Assembly (NCBI GenBank): GCA_024635465.1 | Contig: JAGXIS010000170.1 | Span: forward strand, 1 to 11,789 | Source of the DNA: Bacteroidota bacterium | Lineage (GTDB): Bacteria > Bacteroidota > Rhodothermia > Balneolales > Balneolaceae | DNA: 11,789 bases | Direction of reading: 5' to 3' | Shown: positions 1 through 7,700 of the stretch, in pieces | Layout: each line of letters begins with the position of its first letter | Numbering within the stretch: position 1 is the stretch's first letter | Program-made: the position numbers and the translations under genes | The notes under the pieces: generated by a model | Told to the model about the DNA's origin: nothing | Database searches by the model: none | What the model saw: the letters and a program-made list of their open reading frames with translations, nothing else

Positions 1-1263
1 CAATGGGACCTTGAAAAAGGCTTGATCCAGAAGACCCGTGAGATGAAACAGGCGATTGAAACAGCCCGAAATGAAGCTGAAAAAGCAGAGCGTGAAGGTC
101 ACTGCGAAAAGGTAGCTAAATTGCGTTATGGCACCATTGCTCAACTCGAAAATGAGATGATTGAGACCAAGAAAGAATTGGACGATATTCAGCAAAATAA
201 TTCACTCCTGAAAGAACAGGTGGAGGCTGAAGAGATTGCGGATATAGTTTCCCGTTGGACAGGAATCCCCGTAAATAAGATGTTATCGAGTGAGCGTCAG
301 AAGTTGCTAAAACTGGAAGAAGAACTTCATAAACGTGTGATAGGTCAGGATCAAGCTATTGAAGCCGTCTCAGATGCCGTACGCAGAGCCAGAGCCGGTC
401 TGCAGGATGAAGAGCGACCTATTGGGTCATTTATGTTTCTTGGGTCTACAGGGGTCGGTAAGACAGAACTAGCCAGGTCACTGGCCGATTTTCTCTTTAA
501 TGATCAAGATGCTATGATTCGGATCGATATGAGTGAATATATGGAGAAGCATAGTGTAAGCAGACTCATCGGAGCTCCACCCGGATACGTAGGATATGAT
601 GAGGGTGGTCAGCTCACTGAGGCAGTTCGAAGGAAACCCTATTCAGTTGTATTACTCGATGAGATTGAGAAAGCGCATCCTGATGCTTTTAACATTCTAC
701 TACAGGTTTTGGATGATGGACGCCTGACAGATAACAAAGGTGTAACCGTTAATTTTTCCAATACGATCATTATCATGACCAGCAATATTGGATCACACCT
801 TATTTCGGATGAGATCGATAAAAGTGGCGGAGAAATGAATCGGGAAACCTATCAAAATTTGCAGGATCAACTTATTGAGTTATTGAGGAAAACAATTCGT
901 CCTGAATTTTTAAACCGAATCGATGATGTAGTCGTATTTCATCCGCTCGACCAGCGACATATCCGACAAATTGTGGATATTCAACTGCAAAGAGTTGATA
1001 AAATGCTTCATAAGAACAAAGTATCACTATCTGTTTCAGATCAGGTTAAAGATTGGCTGGCTGTGAGAGGTTATGACCCTGTTTATGGGGCCCGGCCGTT
1101 GAAGCGGGTCATTCAAACTCAAATCGTAAATCAGCTGGCTAAACAGCTGATTCAGCGTGAAGATGAAACAGCAGGCATTGAATTTGAAGCCACGATTAGC
1201 AAAGATGCTAACCAGCGTGAATTCGCTGAAGTCTACAGCGATGCAGATAAATGGGCAGATTAA
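1..1263 (+). CDS. clpB: ATP-dependent disaggregase ClpB, C-terminal half (5' end outside window)
   Basis: ClpB is a hexameric AAA+ unfoldase that works with DnaK/DnaJ/GrpE to extract polypeptides from cytoplasmic aggregates. The reading frame is open from base 1 and gives 420 residues, about half of the usual 850-870, so the N-domain, the first ATPase domain and part of the coiled-coil middle domain lie upstream of the window. Numbered from base 1, residues 1-75 are the charged middle-domain coiled coil. Residues 79-91 read [13 protein letters not shown], the typical entry to the second ATPase domain. Walker A is GSTGVGKT at 148-155, with Ser where Pro is usual. The pore loop GYVG is at 195-198, Walker B VVLLDE at 216-221, the arginine-finger segment RPEFLNR at 300-306, and sensor 2 GARPLKR at 363-369. 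All key catalytic residues are present and the C-terminus is normal, so this looks functional. It converges with the aminopeptidase gene across about 80 bp. Any heat-shock control would lie upstream, out of view. Confidence 0.97.
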   Translation, partial: QWDLEKGLIQKTREMKQAIETARNEAEKAEREGHCEKVAKLRYGTIAQLENEMIETKKELDDIQQNNSLLKEQVEAEEIADIVSRWTGIPVNKMLSSERQKLLKLEEELHKRVIGQDQAIEAVSDAVRRARAGLQDEERPIGSFMFLGSTGVGKTELARSLADFLFNDQDAMIRIDMSEYMEKHSVSRLIGAPPGYVGYDEGGQLTEAVRRKPYSVVLLDEIEKAHPDAFNILLQVLDDGRLTDNKGVTVNFSNTIIIMTSNIGSHLISDEIDKSGGEMNRETYQNLQDQLIELLRKTIRPEFLNRIDDVVVFHPLDQRHIRQIVDIQLQRVDKMLHKNKVSLSVSDQVKDWLAVRGYDPVYGARPLKRVIQTQIVNQLAKQLIQREDETAGIEFEATISKDANQREFAEVYSDADKWAD

Positions 1264-1342
1264 GATATCAACATCTCACTGAAATGCAACAGGTTACGGA
1301 GAATTATACATTTGAAAAAATTTAACTGGAAAAGTATAAGGA

Positions 1343-2446
1343 TTAATCAAGAAGCCGATCCGGATTCAGTCCTTTCAATTCATCCTTAACAAAAAGTCGT
1401 CCTTTACGAACCAAGTCATCATCCAGATAAACATCGGCGCCAATACAGACCAAATCCCAATGAATATTACTGCTGTTACCGTTGGATGCGATTTCGTAGT
1501 CTTTTCCCAAAGTGAGATGATTGGACCCATAAATCTTCTCATCAAAAAGGATGTCATACATTGGGTTTTTGATAACCGGATTGAGGCCAAAACTGAACTC
1601 CCCAAATCGACGAGAACCTTCATCGGTGTCCAGGATCTCTTTCAAAGCATCATTGTTTGAAGAGTCAAAATCAACAACCACTCCATCCTTCACTTTCAAC
1701 TTTACAAATTCAAAAGGTTTTCCCTGATAAACAGAAGGTGCATAGCTGATTTCCCCATTCACCGAATCAATAATCGGTGATGAGAAAAGTTCACCATCAG
1801 GGATATTTCGTTTACCAAAACAGGGAATCCAATTCTGATCTTTGACCGAAAATTCTATATCGGTGCCTACACCCTTTAGATTGATAGTATCGGTTTTTCT
1901 GAGAAGTGCTTCCAGAGGTTTCATGGCATTTTCGAGTTTACCATAGTTGAGTAAACAGGCATCGTAGTAGAACTGATAAAAATCTGATGTTGTCATTTTT
2001 GCATTCATTGCAAATGCTGCTGATGGATAACGAAGAACCACCCATCTGGTATGATCAACCCTCTGTTTGAAATGAACAGGCTTCAGAAAATTTTTAGAGT
2101 AGGCACTATTGGCTTCACTTGAAACAGAAGAGTTCTCATAAATATTTTCTGCAGCTCGTATTCCGATAAATGCATCCATCTGTTTCATCAATGGAAGCTG
2201 ATCCACCGTCGCCTGGTGTTCCCAAAATGTTGCATCACCTCTCTCAAGTAAAATTCTATTGGTTTCTGAATCTTCAATTTTTACAAATGGATGGGCACCT
2301 ATAGCTCGTACAGCATCAACCAGCGCCCGAACTAATCCAATTCCATTTAACCCCACCAGCTGAATCATGATGTTTTCATCAGATTTTAATTCTGTACTGT
2401 GTTGAAGGAGTTGTTGGGCTAGCTTTTTGTCTTCCAGTGATATCAT
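1343..2446 (-). CDS. M29-family metallo-aminopeptidase (AmpS/AmpT-like)
   Basis: This is a cytoplasmic dinuclear-metal aminopeptidase that removes N-terminal residues from peptides. The 367-residue protein carries what look like all the family's active-site residues in order: Glu219 in IPDGEL, Glu283 in FGEFSFGLNP, His310 in GSNHLTLG, Tyr317 in GKDYE, and His329 with Asp331 in IHWD. From memory these correspond to the metal ligands and catalytic Glu/Tyr of Thermus AmpT (Glu250, Glu316, His345, Tyr352, His376, Asp378). The spacings agree, except that Tyr to His is 12 residues here against about 24 there. Members usually have about 400-415 residues, so this one is some 40 short. The ATG at 2446 is the natural start: it lies 13 bp after the stop of the ABC ATPase gene, so the two are probably co-transcribed. 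There is no strong Shine-Dalgarno sequence. Substrate preference cannot be read from the sequence. Confidence 0.88.
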   Translation of the reverse strand: MISLEDKKLAQQLLQHSTELKSDENIMIQLVGLNGIGLVRALVDAVRAIGAHPFVKIEDSETNRILLERGDATFWEHQATVDQLPLMKQMDAFIGIRAAENIYENSSVSSEANSAYSKNFLKPVHFKQRVDHTRWVVLRYPSAAFAMNAKMTTSDFYQFYYDACLLNYGKLENAMKPLEALLRKTDTINLKGVGTDIEFSVKDQNWIPCFGKRNIPDGELFSSPIIDSVNGEISYAPSVYQGKPFEFVKLKVKDGVVVDFDSSNNDALKEILDTDEGSRRFGEFSFGLNPVIKNPMYDILFDEKIYGSNHLTLGKDYEIASNGNSSNIHWDLVCIGADVYLDDDLVRKGRLFVKDELKGLNPDRLLD

Positions 2447-2459
2447 GAGTTTTCTACAA

Positions 2460-3074
2460 TTATAATTCTATGATTTGATCACAAAGTTGTAATTCCTGTT
2501 CAATATTAGATGCCAGAACAACCATATGATTGGGTTCTCTAAACTTATTTACAATTTTTTCAATCAGATCTCGACCCTCAGCATCCAGGTTTGAACCCGG
2601 TTCATCCAGAAAAAGGATGTTGGGATTGTGTAAAAGGGCTGAAACCAATTTAATTCTCTGTCTTTGTCCGGTGGATAAGTCCCCATAAAATTGATCTGTA
2701 AGCTCAAGAGCATTTGCCTCTTTGAGAGTTTCCTCTGTAATGGCTCCGTTTTTATTCTCAGCAGATCTTAATTTTAGGATGAAATTCAAATTTTCATTGA
2801 CGGTTAATTCCTCATAGAGCTCAACATAAGGAGCTGCATAACCGGAGTGATTCCGTAAATCATTTTTTGTCAGCGTTTTATCGTCCAGTTTCCAGATTAT
2901 ATCTCCACGATTGGCTTTTAATAAGCCTGAGAGGCATCTAAGCAGTGTTGATTTTCCCGATCCATTCACACCTGCAATTCCGATAATCGACGATTTGGAG
3001 GAGAAATTAAGATCTGATATTACATTCTCCTTCTCAAAATGTTTGTAGAGTGAAGTAACTTCGAGCTCAATCAT
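2460..3074 (-). CDS. ABC transporter-type ATPase, single domain, atypical Q- and H-loops
   Basis: This 204-residue stand-alone nucleotide-binding domain is the length of a CcmA-type subunit. In order: Walker A GVNGSGKST at 35-43; a Q-loop region GYAAPYVELYEELTVNENL from residue 78, where the usual glutamine aligns with Pro82; the signature LSTGQ at 133-137; Walker B ILFLDEP at 153-159, with the catalytic Glu158; a D-loop SNLD at 161-164; and ASN at 188-190 where most ABC ATPases have a switch-loop Thr-His. The ATP-binding and signature residues are intact, but the Q-loop Gln and switch His seem to be replaced. I vaguely recall similar substitutions in short ABC ATPases of Bacteroidota, so this may be a subfamily trait rather than decay. 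No permease gene is adjacent, so the transport partner, if any, is encoded elsewhere. It is the first gene of a probable two-gene unit with the M29 aminopeptidase. A CcmA-like heme-export role is possible but not supported by context. Confidence 0.85.
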   Translation of the reverse strand: MIELEVTSLYKHFEKENVISDLNFSSKSSIIGIAGVNGSGKSTLLRCLSGLLKANRGDIIWKLDDKTLTKNDLRNHSGYAAPYVELYEELTVNENLNFILKLRSAENKNGAITEETLKEANALELTDQFYGDLSTGQRQRIKLVSALLHNPNILFLDEPGSNLDAEGRDLIEKIVNKFREPNHMVVLASNIEQELQLCDQIIEL

Positions 3075-3095
3075 TGATACCAGCGGCCTCTGTTT

Positions 3096-3121
3096 TACTC
3101 AAAAAATAATTAATTTGAGTA
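3096..3121. promoter_or_regulatory. 26-bp inverted repeat in divergent spacer, candidate operator
   Basis: TACTCAAA at 3096-3103 and TTTGAGTA at 3114-3121 form a perfect 8-bp inverted repeat around a 10-nt AT-only spacer. It sits 22-47 bp upstream of the ABC ATPase start, where a promoter would be expected, and 79 bp from the divergent acidic-protein gene. The size and symmetry suit a dimeric repressor, but no regulator gene is adjacent and AT-rich spacers produce such symmetry by chance. The rest of the 3075-3199 spacer shows no promoter I would call. Confidence 0.3.
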
Positions 3122-3199
3122 TTCTGAATTTTCTAAGATACCGTAAATATGATAACTTACAGATGATTCTAATATAAGTCATCTTCGATCTCAATATCT

Positions 3200-5506
3200 A
3201 TGGAAAAGATCATTACTACGATAGGTACCCAACTACTCTCAAAGCTTTCTAAAGACCGGAAATATTATACTCAAAAAAATCTGTCTGACTATGGTTTCCC
3301 ACAATTTTTAATCAAAAGGATTACTTTTCATCTTGTAAATGAATTGAGGGGTGAATTTACACTTCCCGGGGAAGAGTGGTTGAATAGGGAATCCGACGAA
3401 TTGCTGGCGGAGTGGGCGGAATTGCAGAGAACGATTAAGAGAGAGATTCATCTCCCTGCATATTTAGCAGAGGAAATTATTAAAAAGTCTGTAAAGGAAT
3501 GTGTTGGCATGACCATACAGCCCCGTAAAGTGATCCCAGAGTTGTTGTTTGAAGATCGTAATGAAATGGACTCCAATCAGCTGACTGAGTATTCATCAGC
3601 CATTACTGTAAACAGATTTTTGGTATGGTCTATGATTCGCTATATGGAGAAGAAAAACAGAGAATCATTGAACCTTACAGATGCAGCCCGGATTTTAGAG
3701 TCGATTGAAAGTAAAATTGTTGAAAACTATCATCCCCTCAACTGGCTCTCATTGGTAAAACCACTTTATGAACTTTCCGGAAGTACCGTTCATAGTGATC
3801 TTTTTCGGCGATTTTTTGAGCACAAAGGCAAGAATCATATTGCCAAGGAATTTGATCTGATAGACGATGAAATTAAGGAAAGTCGTTTTATTGAGATTTT
3901 GAGCTCACCCAATTCAATTCATGTTGAAGGGTACAAGGATGATCAACAGACTCTATTCCAGGAAGAGGATGAAGGTGGTGCTGTTGGAGCTGAAGAATCG
4001 AATAAAGATCGGATTGAAAAACAGGATGAAATGATCGAGGATCTATCTGATGACACACCGATTTTTCAAACATTTAGAGAAGAGTCTGTGGCGGATTCTG
4101 ATGAGTGGGAAGAAGATATTGAAGGGGATTTGGTATTAGAATCTGAAGAGGATGATAAGGAAGATATTGAAGAGGAGGTAGTTTTAGAATCTGAAGAGGA
4201 TGATAAGGAAGATATTGAAGAGGAGCCGGTCTTAGAATCTGAAGAGGATGAAGAAGAAGATATTGAAGAGGAGCCGGTCTTGGAATCTGAAGAGGATGAA
4301 GAGGAAAATATTGAAGAGGAGCCGGTCTTGGAATCTGATGAGGATGAAGAGGAAGATATTGAAGAGGAGCCGGTCTTAGAATCTGAAGAGGATGATGAAG
4401 AAAATGATGATGATAAAAATCTTACGAAAGAGGATCAATCTGAACTGAAGGATGAGATTGAAGTGAAGCATGTGTCAGGTACGGAAGAGGATAATGAATT
4501 AGTAGATATTCAAGATGAAGAGTTGAGAGCTCCGTGGGAGGAAGAAGAGGAAGAGGAAGAGGATTCATTTACTTTTATTAGGCATGATCATGAAGAAGAA
4601 GATTCTTCCGAATTTGAGCCAAAAGAATTAGATAAAGAAGAAGGAGCTGCTGATGAAGATGATCAAGAAGAGGTCATTGAGGAAGAAAAAGAGATTTCTA
4701 AAAAGGAAGAGCCTGTTTCTGATGCCGCATTGCTTGAGATAGATGATGAAGAGGATGAAGAGGACTCTTCACTGCTCAATCGATTTATGTTTGATGATAC
4801 TGATACCGAAGAAACATTGGGTAAAATGGGATCTGAAAGGAATAAGAAAGTGACTACCATTTATGATGAATTAAATCTGGTAAGGAACGATGCCAGACCG
4901 GAATCGATGGATCTGTTTGGAACATTGAATACACCTGATATTAAAAAGAAAACATCGAAATTTAAGTCGGATGATAAGAGTTCAGATTTCGAAAAAAAGG
5001 AATCGGATAACATCCGGAAATTTTCAGACCTTAAAGAGTCTGAGAGTGAGAAAGATTTAAATGATACTGAAGTTCCTATGTGGAGATCTTTTTTAGAAAG
5101 GGATGAAAATGATGCAAAATCGGCATTTCAATTTGATGATGAGTCAGAGGGTAATGAAGGAGGAATGGAGATTGAAGATTCTGATGAAAAATTGGATGAA
5201 GATGGCTTTATCGAGGAGCCGATTTATGATTTTACAAAAAGGGAAGTTGATTTGGATGATAAAATCGGTGATTTGAGTAATTGGATGAAGGATGTTAGAG
5301 AGACGTTTATAGAAGATCTTTTTGGTAATTCTGAAGACGCCTATGAACAAGCTCTTTCTGATATTATGGAATTTGATGATTGGAAAAATGCGTCCAAATA
5401 TATAGAAAAAGAGATTTTTACAAGAAATCGAATTGATGTATATGATGAGATTGCAGTTGACTTTACTGATCGCTTACATTCCTATTTTATCGAAAATAAA
5501 TCCTAA
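3200..5506 (+). CDS. Unrecognised 768-residue protein with globular ends and a highly acidic repeat linker
   Basis: I do not recognise a named family. The protein has three parts. Residues 1-250 are ordinary mixed sequence, probably largely helical, rich in aromatic and hydrophobic positions and with no catalytic motif I can name. Residues 255-670 are extremely rich in Glu and Asp and probably disordered. They include six 16-residue tandem repeats at 305-400 (typical unit EDIEEEPVLESEEDEE, 11 of 16 residues acidic). Residues 672-768 regain a globular character, with aromatic and hydrophobic spacing such as NWMKDVRETFIEDLF and FDDWKNASKYIEKEIFTRN, suggesting a small helical domain. Short hydrophobic islands interrupt the linker, including FMFDD at 529-533, PMWRSFLE from 626 and FQFDD at 643-647. 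There is no signal peptide or transmembrane segment, so it is predicted to be cytoplasmic. The ATG at 3200 has no Shine-Dalgarno sequence but begins a sensible N-terminus. The gene lies 22 bp upstream of pccB on the same strand, so the two are probably co-transcribed. A scaffold or adaptor role is only a guess. Confidence 0.85.
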   Translation: MEKIITTIGTQLLSKLSKDRKYYTQKNLSDYGFPQFLIKRITFHLVNELRGEFTLPGEEWLNRESDELLAEWAELQRTIKREIHLPAYLAEEIIKKSVKECVGMTIQPRKVIPELLFEDRNEMDSNQLTEYSSAITVNRFLVWSMIRYMEKKNRESLNLTDAARILESIESKIVENYHPLNWLSLVKPLYELSGSTVHSDLFRRFFEHKGKNHIAKEFDLIDDEIKESRFIEILSSPNSIHVEGYKDDQQTLFQEEDEGGAVGAEESNKDRIEKQDEMIEDLSDDTPIFQTFREESVADSDEWEEDIEGDLVLESEEDDKEDIEEEVVLESEEDDKEDIEEEPVLESEEDEEEDIEEEPVLESEEDEEENIEEEPVLESDEDEEEDIEEEPVLESEEDDEENDDDKNLTKEDQSELKDEIEVKHVSGTEEDNELVDIQDEELRAPWEEEEEEEEDSFTFIRHDHEEEDSSEFEPKELDKEEGAADEDDQEEVIEEEKEISKKEEPVSDAALLEIDDEEDEEDSSLLNRFMFDDTDTEETLGKMGSERNKKVTTIYDELNLVRNDARPESMDLFGTLNTPDIKKKTSKFKSDDKSSDFEKKESDNIRKFSDLKESESEKDLNDTEVPMWRSFLERDENDAKSAFQFDDESEGNEGGMEIEDSDEKLDEDGFIEEPIYDFTKREVDLDDKIGDLSNWMKDVRETFIEDLFGNSEDAYEQALSDIMEFDDWKNASKYIEKEIFTRNRIDVYDEIAVDFTDRLHSYFIENKS
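4112..4399 (+). repeat. Six in-frame 48-bp tandem repeats (16-residue acidic unit)
   Basis: The units start at 4112, 4160, 4208, 4256, 4304 and 4352, each 48 bp long, and encode residues 305-400 of the acidic protein. By eye, units 3 and 6 differ at one base of 48, units 3 and 4 at two, and units 4 and 5 at two. Units 1 and 2 are more diverged in the middle (GDL and EVV in place of EEP) and share a DDK ending. The near identity of the last four units implies recent duplication or gene conversion. Because the unit is a multiple of three, copy-number changes would keep the frame. Confidence 0.95.
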
Positions 5507-5528
5507 AGATTTTTAATAAACTCCACAC

Positions 5529-7079
5529 ATGGAAAGAAAAGAGAAAAATCAGAACCTCTTGCATCTCAGGGAATTATCAAAAGAAGGAGGTGGTAAAGAG
5601 AGGATTGAAAAGCAGCATGATAAGGGGAAATTGACAGCTCGTGAGCGCATTAACATTCTTGTTGACAGAGATAGTTTTGTTGAGATTGACACATTTGTGA
5701 CTCATCGAAGTTCAGCTTTCGGCTTGGATAAGCAGAAAATTCCGGGAGATGGCGTGGTGACCGGATTCGCTAAAATAGAAGGCGGGCCGATCTATCTGTT
5801 TAGCCAGGATTTTACAGTATTTGGAGGATCCCTCTCCGAGACCCATGCTCAGAAAATATGCAAAGTGATGGATCTTGCCCTGAAAAATGGGGTTCCGGTC
5901 ATTGGTTTAAATGATTCAGGGGGGGCACGAATTCAAGAGGGAGTCGACTCTCTTGGAGGTTATGCAGAGGTCTTTTGGCGTAACTCCATGGCATCGGGAG
6001 TGGTGCCTCAAATATCAGCTGTTATGGGTCCGTGTGCCGGTGGCGCTGTTTATAGTCCGGCGCTTACAGATTTTATCTATATGGTCAAAAACAGCAGTTA
6101 CATGTTTGTTACAGGTCCCAATGTGGTGAAGACTGTAACTCATGAAGAGGTTACTTCTGAAGAATTGGGTGGAGCAACAACGCACGGCAGTAAATCCGGA
6201 GTCGCACATTTTACGATGGATAATGATGCGGTCTGCCTTCAAAGTATCCGAAAACTGCTCTCCTATCTGCCTCAGAATTGTGAGGAAAAAGCACCGACTA
6301 TAAAGAGTGTTGAACCGAATAAAGCTAAAGCGGATTCACTTGACAATCTGGTTCCCTTGAATGCGAATAAACCCTACGATATCAAAGATGTAATCGATGG
6401 AGTCATGGATCAGAATTCCTTCTATGAAGTTCATGAGCATTATGCTGATAATTTGGTCGTTGGTTTCGCCAGGCTGGATGGGCGATCTGTCGGAATCGTA
6501 GCCAATCAACCATTGGCACTTGCCGGAGTACTTGATATTGACGCATCCTTAAAAGGAGCACGATTTGTTCGTTTTTGTGACGCATTTAACATCCCTTTGA
6601 TTGTTTTTGAGGATGTACCGGGTTTTCTGCCGGGTACAGATCAAGAGTGGGGTGGTATTATTAAGCATGGTGCAAAATTACTCTATGCGTTCTGTGAAGC
6701 AACGGTTCCTAAAATGACAGTAATTACTAGAAAGGCCTATGGGGGAGCCTATGATGTAATGAACTCAAAACATATCAGGGCAGATTATAATGTAGCATGG
6801 CCTACGGCTGAAATTGCGGTCATGGGGACAAAAGGGGCTGTTGAAATCATATTCAGAAAAGAGATCGAAAAAGCAGAAAACTCAGAAAAAAAACAGAAGG
6901 AACTTGAGGATAGTTACAAGGATGAATTTGCTCATCCCTATAAAGCAGCAGAGAGAGGTTTTATTGATGATGTGATATTGCCATCAGAAACCCGCGAGAG
7001 ATTAATCAAGGCTTTTGAATTATGTCAAAACAAAGTAGATCGTGTTCCAAAAAGGAAACATGATAATTTACCGCTGTAG
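5529..7079 (+). CDS. pccB: Propionyl-CoA carboxylase-type beta subunit (carboxyltransferase)
   Basis: This is the biotin-dependent acyl-CoA carboxyltransferase subunit. It moves the carboxyl group from carboxybiotin to propionyl-CoA, or a related acyl-CoA, giving methylmalonyl-CoA in the cytoplasm. The 516-residue length is normal for PccB (about 510-530). The N-terminal crotonase-fold half contains [13 protein letters not shown] and the oxyanion-hole loop [15 protein letters not shown] from residue 167. The C-terminal half contains [11 protein letters not shown] from residue 405 and [11 protein letters not shown]. Asp409 in GGAYD matches the residue that, as I recall from Streptomyces PccB, favours propionyl-CoA over acetyl-CoA. 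The ending NLPL is typical of the family. The start ATG at 5529 has no clear Shine-Dalgarno sequence, and the gene lies 22 bp after the acidic-protein gene, so it is probably in the same operon. The biotin carboxylase/carrier (alpha) subunit is not in the window. Methylmalonyl-CoA decarboxylase or other acyl-CoA carboxylase beta subunits share this fold, so substrate is inferred. Confidence 0.93.
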   Translation: MERKEKNQNLLHLRELSKEGGGKERIEKQHDKGKLTARERINILVDRDSFVEIDTFVTHRSSAFGLDKQKIPGDGVVTGFAKIEGGPIYLFSQDFTVFGGSLSETHAQKICKVMDLALKNGVPVIGLNDSGGARIQEGVDSLGGYAEVFWRNSMASGVVPQISAVMGPCAGGAVYSPALTDFIYMVKNSSYMFVTGPNVVKTVTHEEVTSEELGGATTHGSKSGVAHFTMDNDAVCLQSIRKLLSYLPQNCEEKAPTIKSVEPNKAKADSLDNLVPLNANKPYDIKDVIDGVMDQNSFYEVHEHYADNLVVGFARLDGRSVGIVANQPLALAGVLDIDASLKGARFVRFCDAFNIPLIVFEDVPGFLPGTDQEWGGIIKHGAKLLYAFCEATVPKMTVITRKAYGGAYDVMNSKHIRADYNVAWPTAEIAVMGTKGAVEIIFRKEIEKAENSEKKQKELEDSYKDEFAHPYKAAERGFIDDVILPSETRERLIKAFELCQNKVDRVPKRKHDNLPL

Positions 7080-7108
7080 ATGAATGTGGATCAGCTTGAA
7101 TCGGTCCA

Positions 7109-7546
7109 TTAGCCCGGATAACCACCGGCGATATAATCTTTCAAAGAGTCGATTTCAAACTTTTGCTCATCAATCACAGATTTCACAACATCACCTATAG
7201 AAATTACACCCACAACTTTTTCATTTTCCATGATCGGTAAATGCCTGATTTTTTGATTGGTCATGATTCTCATACAAGTGTTCAGGTCATCTCCCGGTTC
7301 CACTTTGTAAACTTTACTCGTCATGATTTCTCGAACAAGAGTGGTTTTCGACTGTTTTCCCATCAATATGACTTTATCCCTATAATCTCTTTCTGAAATA
7401 ATGCCTGAGAGATTTCCACCATCTATTACAAGAAGGGCACCGATTTTCAAATTAGACATGCTTTTGATAGCATTGAATACGGTTTCATCAGAAGTAACAG
7501 AGTATATATCACTCCCTTTTTGGTTAATTATATCTTTTACTTTCAT
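7109..7546 (-). CDS. Two-CBS-domain protein (CBSX3-like pair)
   Basis: This 145-residue protein consists of one Bateman module. CBS1 spans about residues 8-62 and includes IGALLVID and GIISERDY at 48-55. CBS2 spans about 74-128 and includes IRHLPIMENEKVVGVISIGDVV. The SERD and SIGD segments, at 51-54 and 116-119, occupy the places where CBS pairs often contact the ribose of an adenine nucleotide. Such modules usually bind AMP, ADP, ATP or related ligands and regulate a partner, and the order of motifs recalls the small bacterial and mitochondrial CBSX3-type proteins. No effector domain is fused, and what it regulates cannot be told. The tail IDSLKDYIAGGYPG matches the short C-terminal extension I associate with this subfamily. 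It is transcribed alone, converging on pccB (28 bp between stops) and diverging from rarA. Confidence 0.92.
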   Translation of the reverse strand: MKVKDIINQKGSDIYSVTSDETVFNAIKSMSNLKIGALLVIDGGNLSGIISERDYRDKVILMGKQSKTTLVREIMTSKVYKVEPGDDLNTCMRIMTNQKIRHLPIMENEKVVGVISIGDVVKSVIDEQKFEIDSLKDYIAGGYPG

Positions 7547-7585
7547 AATAAACTGATTAGGTTGAGTACTATCTGTAATAAAAAG

Positions 7586-7607
7586 TATTTGATATCAAAA
7601 TCAAATA
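7586..7607. promoter_or_regulatory. Nested inverted repeats between CBS gene and rarA, candidate operator
   Basis: TATTTGAT at 7586-7593 and ATCAAATA at 7600-7607 form a perfect 8-bp inverted repeat with a 6-nt spacer. A second perfect 12-bp palindrome, TTTGATATCAAA, lies inside at 7588-7599, so ATCAAA occurs twice in tandem. The element is 40-61 bp upstream of the CBS start and about 93 bp from rarA, a position suited to controlling the CBS promoter. No regulator is nearby and the sequence is AT-rich, so this remains a candidate. Confidence 0.3.
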
Positions 7608-7684
7608 ATTAGCTTAAAAGAGTGTAGAGTAATTTTAAACAGCGATTTTTACAGTAGATCGTTTAGCCAATGAACAAACATAAA

Positions 7685-7690
7685 GAGGGA
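7685..7690 (+). promoter_or_regulatory. Shine-Dalgarno-like site of rarA
   Basis: GAGGGA ends 10 nt before the ATG at 7701. It is one of few recognisable ribosome-binding sites in the window and supports that start. Confidence 0.45.
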
Positions 7691-7700
7691 ATTGATTTAA

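Noticed and set aside
1312..1389. A 25-codon TTG-start frame preceded by GGAG, beginning L-K-K-F-N-W, between clpB and the aminopeptidase gene
   Set aside because: It is too short, uses a rare start, has no recognisable product and overlaps antisense the 3' end of the well-supported aminopeptidase gene.
3138..3187. Short inverted repeat AGATGA/TCATCT and -10-like TAATAT upstream of the acidic-protein gene
   Set aside because: The arms are six bases with a 13-nt spacer and no matching upstream promoter element, which is expected by chance in AT-rich DNA.
4663..4860. Minus-strand serine-rich frame of 65 codons
   Set aside because: It is the mirror of the Glu/Asp codons of the acidic linker and shows no independent coding character.
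7087..7108. Possible small stem TGGATC/GGTCCA between the pccB and CBS stop codons as a bidirectional terminator
   Set aside because: It has only six pairs including a G-T wobble, a 10-nt loop and no T-tract on either strand.
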